Positions 38,804-51,300 of a DNA stretch of 64,000 bases are shown in pieces. The stretch is taken from positions 8,614,965 through 8,678,964 of the forward strand of contig JBBMNZ010000003.1 in assembly GCA_037954325.1 (NCBI GenBank), written 5' to 3'. The notes under the pieces are model-generated. The model worked only from the letters and a program-made list of their open reading frames with translations, made no database searches and was not told where the DNA came from. The stretch is from Fistularia commersonii (Eukaryota; Chordata; Actinopteri; Syngnathiformes; Fistulariidae). How positions within the stretch are numbered: position 1 is the stretch's first letter; the number at the start of each line of letters is the position of its first letter. Both the position numbers and the translations under genes were made by a program.

Positions 38804-39374
38804 GGAACAACTGCAGAAAAAAAAAAAAAAAGTTTTAATCAGCTTCCTCTATGATTTATTTTAGCAGTTTGCACGGAGGGAACTTTAAAGGTACAATATG
38901 CAAATTTCAACATTGGGCCATGCAGTCAGTCAATACCACATTTTACCTCAATAGGCAGTAGGCAGCAGTGAGTGATTGGGGCGTTCCTCAATCAAAGTTG
39001 CCTGTAAATTTAATGTCACTTTAAATGTCACGCTGTGCCTCCCTGTGGTTCGTGACTGGTCAAATGCAGAGGATTGATTTTGCAGATGTCATGCTGTATG
39101 GACACAAATAAAGGACTTCTTATTTTTTTCTCTTTGTGAAATGTAAATGCCCTGGCACTAGCTTAAGCTGAGGAAGTTAGCATCTCTTGAAAAAAAAGTG
39201 TTGGATAGACCCTTCCTGTGAATGGGAAACAGTTTTTCAATAACCACACAAAACTTGAGAATAAAAATTTTGAATCGATTAGGATTAAACAAGTTATGTT
39301 GTGTTTTCGGCTTTCAAGTTTCGCAACGTAAAAAAGACAGTAAGAAAACACATAAGTGACACAAAATACAACGT

Positions 39375-39380
39375 TTTATT
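39375..39380 (-). other. rap1gap2: Possible rap1gap2 polyadenylation signal
   Basis: AATAAA on the minus strand, 2.8 kb past the stop codon. A long 3'UTR (about 39360-42151) would then lie tail-to-tail with the Ig receptor gene. The interval has no other gene; it contains a MITE and SINE-like sequence. A nearer signal at about 41007 is an alternative. Confidence 0.4.
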
Positions 39381-41009
39381 TTAAATCCTCAATTGCACAT
39401 TACATAACGAAATATACATATACATATTTAGATGCCTTTTAAATTAATATATCTCTTCTTTTTCTTATCGTGATACTTCAATGATTTTTATAGTCTGCAG
39501 TTTTTACATGATATCAATGCAAAAGAAGAAGTCATTTAATAAATTAAGCGTATGTACAGTGAAAAGGCTGCAGGACGTTGAGGGGGAATCCTGCTCTGGA
39601 ACTAGACCGACATCTGAGTTTTTCTGGATCGTGGTTGGAATATTTCCATCCCTGCTTCCGTTCTAGAGGTAATCACCGGTCTAACCGTACACAGTTCCCT
39701 TTTTCCCCCTCCCAGCATACGAGAGGCGTCCCATCTGGAGTTTTCTAACCGGCTTGAGCTATATCTTTGAACCCTTGGGTTTCGACCCAAACACCGTTGA
39801 GCCACCGTCCCAGTGGGAATGGTTTTTCTATACACAGAGAACTTTAACGTCATGAAACAAACAAGACCTACGGGTTTGGTCACGCTGAGGCACACATCAC
39901 GTGCCTCGAACATCCTCGGGATGCTCCTGCTTCCCTTCTAACTCCGGCCGTGAAGCTCATGGCAAGCGTTATAGTACATTTGAAAACTAGAGCTGCTCCG
40001 TTGTGCTTCTACGCGAGTGGCTTTGAGACGATCTCAAAAAGACCGCGTGGCGACGATGTACGAAGTTGTCGATCGAGACAACGAAAATATATCACATTCA
40101 GTGTGTATCTGCCAAAGGTGTTTTTTTTTTTAAAGGTTTGTTTTAACCTTAAGGCTTCCCTCACGTGGATCGCAAAAAAAAAAACAAAAAAAAAACACGG
40201 TATGCGCGCTTAGATAGGGGGATGTGGGGGTGAAATGCATTCTGCGTGCATTGTCTATTTTCAGCAAAACGTGGGTTGCGATCTGCCGCCCACGTGCGTC
40301 GTAACCGCGTCCCAGAGGACTCTGGCGGGTTTCATATAGATTGTAAGACGCAGCTTTGGCTTAATAAAAAAGCTTATGGCAAAATGAGTCTCCTGCCGTG
40401 TCCCATGTTATCCACCGCTCAAGGAATGCAAGGCAAGGTCACAAACACACAGGGCTCAGTGTAAAAGCGGAGCAGACTGGGAAAACGAAGATTTCCGAAC
40501 CCCAAAGTTGTTACGCTGAGACCCAGGAGGACAGCCGAGCGACAACGTCGTGTCCGTGCGCATTTTCTTTTTCACATCGTAGAGGAGCGGATGTACCGTT
40601 CTAGGGCAAAAAAAAGAAATACAAAAAAAAAAAAAAACCCTCCAGGGTGCCTGACAGTATAACATCATTGAGAAGTGTCATCTTCCCTTCCAGGATACAG
40701 TGTTTCACTCATAAACAGGATTTTTATATTTAAGAAAAAAAAAGTCGAGCTCAACCTTCAACCGGGGCCCGATTTACTGAGGAAGAGAACTACATCGTGC
40801 ACACACACACTCTTAATAGCTCGCCCATTTGGTGTGTGTGTGTTTTGCGGGTGACTAGCCTGGTCTGTATAAATGGCAACAGGAGCGAAAGAAGGCGGGA
40901 ACAGCGGTATCTGAATACTCTTCGAATCATTTGCCTACATCTAAGCAGATTTTTCCCGGAATCCTCCTCTTTCGCACCAGGTAACTTCATGTCCTCTTTC
41001 ATAAATTTA

Positions 41010-41500
41010 TTTATTATCTAAATCACAATCAGGGTCATGGGGGTGCTGAAGCTTATCCCAGCGATTGTTGGGCGAGTCGCAATTCACCTGGACCGGTCGC
41101 AAGACGCGTATCATAGGGACACATAAAGAGATAAACTACCATTCAGTCTCTCATTCACATATCGTCACCCTCTTAAAATAATCGCCTGAGTCATTTCTTT
41201 ACAAATATGTCTTTTTTGCCTTAATCATCTCCTCATGGTGCTGACCACCTCTGGCAAAATTGCCAGATTGTGCCATTCTACCCCTTTAGTAGAAACTGCC
41301 TGTCAAGAATGTGTCAAATGGTTCAGTTTTTTGTGTTTCCTGAAAAAATCTGAAAAAATGACTTAGGCGATTATTTTAAAAAGGTGACGCTATGTCAATC
41401 AACCTTCTGCTCGTACTTTTTGGACTGTGCGAGGAACCCGGGGGAGGCGGATGTGCAAACTCCTCACAGAAAGGCCCGCCAGTCGGAATAGAGCCATAAA
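41010..41500 (-). repeat. Teleost SINE-like repeat, reverse copy, split by a MITE
   Basis: The left part (about 41010-41162) holds gggggtgctgaagcttatcc, ttgttgggcgagtcgcaatt and ccattcagtctctcattcac. The right part (about 41390-41500) continues with ttggactgtgcgaggaaccc and cctcacagaaagg. The interruption is the palindromic-end element at 41163-41389. Confidence 0.65.
41163..41389. mobile_element. 227-bp MITE with terminal inverted repeats
   Basis: The left end cgtcaccctcttaaaataat plus cgcctgagtcattt is the inverted complement of the right end aaatgacttaggcg plus attattttaaaaaggtgacg, about 34 bp with few mismatches. It contains no ORF. A target duplication could not be assigned confidently. 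Confidence 0.75.
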
Positions 41501-42151
41501 TGAAGATTTAAATAACAATAAAAGACAAAGAAGAACCAAACTGGGTGCGAACCAGTGATGGAGGGTTGTGGATTCATCGGTCCCGACAAAACAACGGCAT
41601 CAGCTTCTTTCAGACTTAACTATTTGCATTTTCCACTTCCTGTACCTTGCACGGCAAATGTCCCACTTTATCCTTAAGGCAAACGCACTGACTGGCCAAG
41701 GTGTGTGTGTCTATGAGTGTGTGTGTGTGTTGCAGATCAGGGGTCTGGTCCATGAATACGTTTGCTGCTGATATGAAACAAACCTTTCAGTAAATCAGGC
41801 CTGTATGCTGCGCCAGCAATGCCAAGACACTTATATGACACTTAACTATTTGATATGCAGCAACTTGTGACATCGGCAGAAGGACTGAGTAAATTCTGTG
41901 GCTAAAAGTTGGTTTAAAAAAAAAAAAAAGAAGCCGAGACCGACTTGTCGCCCGCTTCTCCTTGCTATACACTCACAGTATTTGCAGGTTTTTTTTTTCT
42001 CTTGTCTGTACAAACTACGGTGCGGTTGGTAATCTGGTCGGCTTATCCTTGGCTTAGGGATGTGGCTCTACAGTGATTTTTTTCCTTCTTTTTTTTTTTT
42101 TGTTTTCCTTTGCAGCTCCTCCGGCAGGCGACTTCTGATTTCACGTAGATT

Positions 42152-42360
42152 TTACTCGGACTGGAAGAGAAAGAACAGGGAGACAAATGTGAGAATCCGA
42201 TTCACAAAAATGAAAACTCTGATCAATCATTGTGTAAAAATCCGGGATATAGAAATGCACTCGCTACCCGGGTTTGCGACACTTACACTCGTGGATGAGT
42301 GGCTAATTTTGTCGAATCGAAATTTCAAGCTCGACCTGGGCGACATCTTGTTTCTCCCGT
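42152..42360 (-). other. rap1gap2: rap1gap2 C-terminal exons
   Basis: Exon 42287-42360 encodes DGRNKMSPRSSLKFRFDKIS and then HSSTS. It matches the human tail (PRSNLKFRFDKLSHASS). The donor AGT|GTAAGT leads to an acceptor at 42161 (tctttctcttccag), and the last three codons are Ser-Glu-stop. Skipping the 42287-42360 exon would instead end the protein after VRVKST. Confidence 0.85.
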
Positions 42361-45300
42361 CTGCGGGATGACGGAAAGGAAATGCGAGGAGAGGTTGCAG
42401 ACAGTCGAAGAGAAGTCACTACTCCGATGCCCCGGTTTTACCTGTGGGGCTGCGGCACATGATGACAGGGGTGCCCGACGCCTGGCTGTCCACGCTGAGG
42501 GACGGACTGACGGCCGAACAGGTAGCGATGGATTGGTAGCTGGCCTGGTGGGGAGGGAGGGTGTGAAAAGGTAGCATCAGTGAACGGGACGGATGAGCAG
42601 GGGGAGCATTTCCTGTAAAATGTGAAAGTGAAAGTTCTCAATGTCGAAGACCGGAGATAATGCACGACTTTATCTAATTCTCCTCTGGGATATGAGGAGG
42701 AGGAGAAGAAGAGCTGAAATAGTTGCCTCCATTAGGTGTCCAGGTTACACTATATCAAAAATATGATATTTAAAAGAAATAAAGCAATAAATTGATGATT
42801 AATCTCATAAAAACCCTGAGGTTATGCAGCTATGACCGGATGTGTTATGCTATTTACACTGCAGGCATAACCCCCACGCACACACACACACCCACACACA
42901 CCCACACACACACACACACAGTATATTGATTTGTTTTGTTTCCAACATGATGGGATTTTAATCTGCAAAAAAGGCCACGCGACATGTTCTGGTCGGGTTT
43001 GTCATTTAATCATTCATTATCGATACTGTTTATCCTGCTCTCAGGGGGTTATGGAGGCGCCGGAGCCTATCCCAGCTGTCATTGGGCGAGAGGCAGGGTT
43101 CACCCTGGAACGGTCGCCGGTCGATCGCATATAGAAACAACCATTCACCCTCTCACACACACATCAGGGCAATTTTGGGTCTCCAATGAACATCCTGCAT
43201 GGAGGAAACCAGAGAATCCAGACACCATGGAGGGAACATGCTGCTTACACACGCAAAGGCCTCTATTTGTAATCCAATCAGGGTTCTTCTTGCTGTGAGG
43301 TGGAATCGCTAACCGCTGTACCTCATCGTCGCCCCAGATTCATCACGCAAAACAGTTTGTGAAATCAAAATAATTTTTTATACTCCTCTGAATTCTCTAA
43401 TCTTAACAGGAGCATCTTTTCAAGAATGATTGCAGTCTTAGTTATATTCTCCTAAAACAATGAAAGCCTTCACTATATTCTTCTTGTGTTTACTAGTGCA
43501 AACTGTCCACTTCCAGGCTGGAGCCGGTGTGCACTGAACCGGTGACTTTAAGCGTAACACTCACGGCCTCCAGCTCCTCCAGGACTTCTGTTTCTCCAGT
43601 GGTGCTGCTGAAGCTGCTGGTGCTGGATGAAGATCGGGAGATGTTCGGCCTGCCGCCGCCATTGTTGCTTCCGCCCTCTTTGACTTTGACAAAAGCCCTG
43701 CAAGGACGTGTGGGGGAAGACGTGAGGATATTTATCGACCTTGATTGCCTGTTGTGAAGCCACAGTCTCACCTGTCTTTACTGGGGTAGATCTCGGGTGA
43801 GCTGGGATTGGACGACGTCTCCGATCTCACGTCCTGGGAGAGCGGGCAGATCTCCGTGGACTTTTGGTCACTGACGGACAAAATGGCGACAAGACCGAAT
43901 TAAAAACGTCCTTGACGGGATCTCGAAAGTGACGAACATAAGTGGCGGCAAACCTGCGTGCGTGCTTGTCTGAGGGTGTGTCTGTGCTGGAGTGCAGACG
44001 AGGAAATAATCCTGAGCGACGTTTCACTGGACTCTTCAGCGACGACTTGGCTGATAACGCAGGAGGCTGAAAACCAAATGTGGACAAATATATTCACACC
44101 ATTCCCTGTCTCATTTAAGGCAAATTAGGGTAATCAATAAACATACTGCATGTTTTTGTGGACCGTGGGAACAAAACCACTCAGAAATGTAAATATACAT
44201 TTATGGAAAATACAGTTAGGCCCAGGAATATTTGGACAGTGACACAATCTTCATGATTTGTGCTCTGCATGCCACCACATTGGATTTGAAATTAAACAAC
44301 AACAACGGAATTCAAGTGCAGACTTTAAGGTTCAAATCGAGGGTGTGAACAAAAATATACATAATCGAGCATATAGGAATTGTAGATATCTTTATGCAAA
44401 TGCTTATTTCAAGGGTAGATTTAGATACACTTTCTTCCCGGAGAGTGTTCTTCACTTGAGTGGATGTTGTGAAGGGGTTTTTCTTCACCAAGGAAAGGAT
44501 TCTGCGATCATCCACCACCCAGGCCTTTTTGAGTTCCCAAGCTCACCAGTGCACTCTTTTTTTTTTTTCTCAAAATGTACCAAACTGTTGATTTGGCCAC
44601 TCCTAACATTTCTGCTATCTCTCTAATGGATTTCTTCTTTTTTTCAGCCTCAGGATTGTCTGTTTCACCTCCAATGAGAGCTCCTTTGAATGCATGTTGT
44701 GTGTACACAGCAACATTTTTCAAATGCAAACGCCACACCTGGAATCAACTCCCAACCTTTTAACTACTTCATCGATGGTTACCGAGGGAAGAGTCCATGC
44801 AGCCTTGTTATTTTATTTTATTTTTTACAGCCTTCGGAGTCAATTGCCCCATTACTTTTGGTCCATTGAAAAAGATGCGGCTACGTATTAAACCAGGGGT
44901 GGGCAATTATTTTGGCTGGCGGGCCACATTTCTTATTTAGTTTTTATGCACGGGCCAACCAGGTAAACAAAATTAAAATTGCAATTTAAAAATTTCAATT
45001 TTTTGACATTTTAATTCAATTTTAAAATCATTAATAATAATATAAATGTACCCCGAACTGGCATTATTTTGGAAGAAAAATTAAAGGAAAAAAAAATAAA
45101 AAGGAAAGAATTAGTTTCTAGATTCAATATTTATTGAAAATACTTGTTAAAATATTCAAAGAAAATACTTTGGCGGGCCGGATAAGAATGCAAAACGGGC
45201 CAGATGTGGCCCGCGGGCCGTAAAATGCCCAAGTCTGTATTAAACCCTTGCTCAAATTTGGATGTGAATATGCTCAAATTGCAGCTGAGAGTCTGCACTT

Positions 45301-48300
45301 TAAGCCAAGTATGTTTTTGTAAACAGATAAAATAACAAATCTGATGTCACTGTCCAAATATTTCTGGGCCTAACAGCATACAGGACTGTCTTAGAAAATT
45401 AGAATATTGTGATAAAGTTCTTTATCTTCTGTAATGCAATTACAAAAACAAAATTTCACACATTCTGGATTCATTACAAATCAACTGAAATATTGCAAGC
45501 CTTTTATTATTTTAATATTGCTGATTATGGCTTACATCTTAAGAAAACTCAAAAACACTATCTCAAAATATTAGAATATCATGAAAAAGTATTTTTTGTT
45601 TTTTTAATTGCATATCAGAAGATAAAGAACTTTATCACAATATTCTAATTTTCTGAGACACTCCTGTATGCATGGAGTTTGCATGCTCATCTCGGTCATT
45701 AAGTGTAAGGTGGTAATCTTACACTCTTGCCGCAGTTGTAGTACAGTCTTTTCCCACTCCTGAGCTTACGACAATATCAAGCATGTTTGATATTGATAAC
45801 GTTGTTCAGTCTGTACGGTGACGTAACAGAAACCACCAACAGATGAGCTTGAACAAGACCGTGAAAGGAAACCAGGTAGACAAACAGTTTTCAAAATCTC
45901 TCGAAAGTCTTTGGATGTGAGAGCCACAGTCTTTTTAAGATCTGGTCTGAGACCAGGCTGAGACTTAAAACCCTAAAAACTAGTCTTTAGATGTGAGCTG
46001 GTGTGAGATCATCATTTTAAATCAGTCTTTTCAAACTCTTAAGGTGTCAAACTCATTTTGGTCCAGGGGCCACATACGACCTAATTTGATGTCAAGGAGG
46101 CCGAATCAGAAAAATCATTACCTATAATAACACAAAGTCCAAATTTATCCTTCGTTTTAAAGGAGGTGAACAGGTAAATTATGAAAAATCTTTATAAAAT
46201 ATCTTAAAAAAAATCTCTATATGTAATGAACTCTAAAAAAATACATGATGAATTAATATTAAAAATGAATGTTAAAAAAGAATCAGTGAAATTACACCCT
46301 AAAAATATTGTTGAGTTATAAGAGAAAATCTTGTCACTGGGAAAATTTGCCACTAGAATTTATGAGAAAATTGATTGGTAGCATGTATAAGAGGGGGTAT
46401 AATGTTTACAAGGCTAATGATGGCTATTCTGGTTATTAAATCAATCTTTTTAATTTTGCCCATTTTTTTTTTTTGCTATTGTTTTTGTGTTTTTTATAGA
46501 AATAAGAATAGCAAATATCGTTTCAACAGTGTCATTAGATGTTTTTTCATCCAAAAATAATTTTGTTTTCAAATTTTGAAGCAAAAAATACATTGCAAAG
46601 TTACTTTTTCATTTTTTCCTTGCCTGTTTTGCTTTTTAAACCCACTGTACGAAACCCCCAGATGCACGTGAGAAAAAACACACGGGCCCTACTATCACAA
46701 AAATATGATTTCAGGCAGGGGGCCACAAGGGCCACGAGTCTGAGACCCCTGGTGTAACCCCAGCAATCGGCTCCGGCGACCCCGCGACTCCGAACCCAGG
46801 ATAAGCTTTGTACAAAATAAATGAATGAATACGTGTAAATGTGTGCTTTTGCTTTCAGAATCGAGAAGCTCGGAGAATTTAAACCGAGTAACATTTGGAG
46901 GGGCTCAAAAGCATAATTAAATCAGATTTACCGTTGAATATTTGACATCATTTCGTTCAAATTACATATGAAGTGTCAGAGGTCAGGCTACACGCATTTC
47001 CACTCACGGTAAAGGTGCTCTTCGTGCACTCGCTGGAACTCTGCGGGAGCCCACCGCCGCTCAGGCTGGCCGGCACCCCGCCCCCGACCCCCGGGCTCCT
47101 GTGGCGATGCGACCCCACCATGGTCTCCATCGAGTGACTCCGGACGCGCATGGCTCTCTGGAGGAAGAACGGAAGGAGAGTAATAGGTCAAGTGGGAGAT
47201 CCCAATCCGGGTGAAGGTACGGAAACCGACTGGTTCGGGTCAAATATGAAAAGACAGAGGAGAGAGACACGTTAAAGAGGGTTCGGGTCCACATGGCAAC
47301 CACCAGAGGGAGCAACTCTCCAGGAAAGAAGGCCAGCAAGGAGTGGCGAATACATGGAGTGTGAAGATGTTAATTGCTTATTCAGTTAATTCTCCAAGAG
47401 GTAACGGATTAGTTAAGACATTTTGTATGTGTGAGGTGAACCTGATATTTTACACATTTGCTATATGCTGTGGGTATGATTGTGTTTTTAAAAGCATAAA
47501 CACAAAACAACAGAATATAATAAAATGTTTATTGATTATACACGCAGTTCACTGGACACCTGAAATTGACAGCATGAATGAGTGAATGGTTGTATATCCC
47601 TTTATGTGACCTTTATGGCTCCCAAAACCCCGAGCGCAGGATAACGGTATTGCTCGTGAATGTAAGTCCCCTCATATTTACGGCAAAGTGGTCAGATAAT
47701 ACAGAACCACTGCCAGAGCAGCAACAAGAACAGCAACCCCTTCTGTTGACTCCAAAAACTGCAATGTAGCCGTCCACAACGCCTGCAAGGAGCAAGAGCT
47801 CAATTGTTATAGCTATCTCTGATTCACATTGTCTCTCTCTCTCTTTCTCTCTCTCACACACACACAAACACAAATATACAGCTGGAAATACAAATTCTAA
47901 TGGTGATATTAATATCGCTTAGCCTTTGGCTGTGGATGGATGCATGAGAGATGAGAGAAAAAGATTAAATTCACTTTCTTGCAGGTGTTTAATGGCAAAA
48001 TGGTGCTGTTAGCTGAAGGTGTCTGAGGAATTGATGATAAAAAGCATTTTGTTTTCTGATTTGCACACACACACACACATACACACATACACACACAGGA
48101 GTATAAGGTCAAAATATTCAGCCGCGAATGTGCATGAAACGACAATTTTGACAATTTAGCACCTGTGACATTTCAGTGACCTACAACACACCGCGACTCT
48201 GTCCTGTACAAATGGTGATTAAATAAATGTCACGCGGCTCGGAGAAACATCACACACTGACATTCGTACTTCCGTCTGGGTTTCGTGTTCACCTTGAACG

Positions 48301-51300
48301 ATTCCAGCAGCCCGCCGTGGCCGCCGTTCTCCAGCTTGTCCTCCTCCCCTGCCTGGCTCAGGCCCAGGGTGGCCTGACTCTGCCGGTGGAGCTCGTCGTG
48401 GAGGTTGTCCAGCAGCGCCGCTCGCGTCCGCCCCTGGAAAAAAAAAAATTGAAAAATCATTCAGCGAGCCCGGACCGGGGCGGCGGCGTCCGCGTGCACG
48501 CGGGTCGGAGTGCTCGTGCACATGTGTCACCTCCAGTTTGGCGAATTTGTCAGACTTGTAACAGGCGTTTTCCGCGTTGATCAGCTTTGTCAGCAGAAAG
48601 TCTCGGAATTCGGGGCCCTTAGGGGGAGGAAACGGAGAAGGAAAGATGATGAGAAAATACAAAGAGGGTTCGGATTGAGAGAAGGTGACCTCCATCAGCA
48701 GGATTTACGCGTCTGATTTTATTTTTTTATCCAAGAGCCAATTCTTTATTTCACTTCCTGAGGGTCTCCCTCGATGCTAATTGTGCCCGGCCGCCGCTTC
48801 CGCTCCTCCATCAGCCCCTGATTGAACCGGAGTTCTTCTCACACCTGGATTTATCACCGCTCTCCAAAGATCTACCATTTCGCTGAAACCCTCCTCCTGG
48901 CACCGTTGACCGTTGTCTCCGCCTGCTCCCAGAATAGCTTCGCAAATTCCTTTTTTTTTTGTTTTTTTTTGCGGGAAAAAAAAAGAAAATCCCGGCCCGA
49001 CAGAAGGTCCATGCAATATGGCGACCAAATTCATGGATTCATTTATTTTAAACCCGCCGTCTCCAAAATAAGCAGTTGCACGGTTGCGTTACTTGTCTGT
49101 AATTTCATCTGTATTTACCACATAATAGCATCCGCCTGGAGTAAGACATGAGCCAGGTCTGTGTGCCAGACAAGAAAAACGACTTGTTATAAAGACTCGT
49201 AATAGGGACTCAGCGATGCTGTTTCTGAAAACAGGTTCTGCGGCGACATCCGTGGAAAAGCCGCATCAATGAAAATCCGCCGCCCGCAAATCGAGACACT
49301 CGTCCCTTTGTAAATTTGCTACCCGCCACGCGCGTCAATACGATGGTTTCCGCATCAAACTGTTGATTTAGCGGCGCACGCCAAGGCTTCAAATCGAAGC
49401 CGCTCCGGCTGAAAGGTGCTCTTGTTCCGGCGAAACACCGAAAAACATGACCCTCCTCTTCGGGGTTGTGATTTTCTGAACACATAATGAGGCTCAGGCT
49501 GTCTTGTTAAGTTGAAACCTTGTGCTAGGGGGGTTATTTTTATCCAAACCTCAACTCCATCCCGGTGAAAAGAACACCTTTGGACTACAGCAAGCGGTTA
49601 TACTAGACATATTATATAAGTTTTCACCACTGCTAATGTTTAGCGGAGTTATATATAGGAAGACAATGATGTCCACCAATTATTTTATAAGCATGCTTGT
49701 TTGAATTGTCTGATATTGTGAGTTACATACCATTTAAGGCGATAAGACTGTGTTATTGCCGACAGGAAGAAAGAGAGCTTCATGATTTCTATCTCCGTGT
49801 TGTTGAGAATTCTCACATAATAGCGTGCTTTTGGAAAATACAGCATTCAAATGAATGAGGTCCCTGACCCCTAGAATCCTCATTCAATGTCAAATAACAG
49901 GATTGCTGCATCTCAACCTTCCATCACTGGGCGAGATGGAAGGTAAATGATCACTTATGTAGCCTTCAAACCTTGCAGTTTCAAAGTACTTTACACGTAA
50001 TAGCATTCACCCATCACAGATCCACAAGGCGCTAGCCAGGCCATTGGGAGCATTCAGGGATTCTTTTGCCACAAGTAACCTTGGCACTTTATCAAGAGGA
50101 ACCCTGAATCCAACCGCCGACTTTCCTATTGGAGGGATGCCCACTTGACCATAATCTAATTAATGAGGATTTCTGTTTCCTAAAAATCCTAAATGCTATG
50201 ACTTTGGGAAAAGACTGGAGAGTACAATGTGCATTATCATTATATGCTGATGACAATATAATTATTTATAGAAATAATTATCATGAAAATAACTTCTCGT
50301 GTGTGGAAAATTAACTTATTCATTTTACCTTGACACATATTTATTCTCAGTATGTACGTTAATAAGCCCCCAGATTCTGTGTACAGGACTGTCTTAGAAA
50401 ATTAGAATATTGTAAAAGTTCTGTAATGCAATTAAAAAAACAAAAAATATTTTTTCATGATATTCTAATATTTTGAGATAGGATTTCTGAGCTGTCTTGA
50501 GGCATAAGCCATAATCAGCAATATTAAAATAATAAAAGGCTTGCAATATTTCAGTTGATTTGTAGTGAACCCAGAATGTATGACATTTTTGTTTTTGTAA
50601 TTGCATTACAGAAGATAAAGAACTTTATCACAATATTCTAATTTTCTGAGACAATCCTGTACATAAATTCCATTCTGATTCTGTAGGTACATTTTTATCC
50701 TTCTCAGTCTCTCTCTATATTTTCTATCCATCCCATTTTGTTCACACTGAATATATTTGTCTTCAATTCATCTAATTAATTATATATATTATATTTTATT
50801 CCTTTATATCTGTATGAAAAAAAGCTATCCATGTGTCATTCATGAGTCAAGGTTATATTTCACTTTAGATACTATTGTGACACGGACGCTTTTTACCGCT
50901 GATGACACCCCGTTCGCATTAAACCCAGGCTTATATGTTAAAAAACAGAATTCGCGCTATTATATTCTCCTGCCTGGATTATTGTCAGACACTTTAAAGG
51001 ATTACTGTAAAGGCTGCGGGTTTTGCACAATTCAGCAGCCGGTGTTTTACAATAAACAGGGAGAAGGAACACCAGGATCGCTGTGACTGATGTCGTTCAC
51101 GCTGCCGGAAACAGATTTATACAAGTAATTGAACTCCGCGTTACAAGACCCTCAGATCTGTCCCTCGTGTATCTACGACGTCACATCGCATTGACGCATT
51201 AGTCGAGTCTGTATATTAACTGTCCATGTCGTCTTGGTCTTCTTGCGTTCTATTTTTGTGCTCCCCTCTTATTGCGACCGGTTTGAATGCATTTGTTTAT

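Larger units (their letters stand above)
44213..45375. mobile_element. Internally deleted Tc1/mariner-like transposon, interrupted by a hAT-like MITE
   Basis: Terminal inverted repeats are ttaggcccaggaatatttgg acagtgacac at the left and gtcactgtccaaatatttct gggcctaac at the right, next to TA. The interior keeps transposase sequence on the minus strand around 44508-44738. Most of the transposase gene is missing. It lies in a rap1gap2 intron. Confidence 0.85.

Noticed and set aside
42141..42160. Rap1gap2 ending VRVKST
   Set aside because: This needs exon 42287-42360 to be skipped, yet that exon encodes the conserved SLKFRFDK tail. With it, the stop is TAA at 42152-42154.
42438..42665. 75-codon minus-strand frame over the 42442-42544 rap1gap2 exon
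   Set aside because: It is out of frame. The conserved SGTPVIMCRSPT reading starts at GCC 42544 in phase 0, with the strong acceptor ctccccaccag.
46375..46757. Plus-strand frames in the hAT-like copies as genes
   Set aside because: They lack a known domain or intact copy, and both copies differ by indels.
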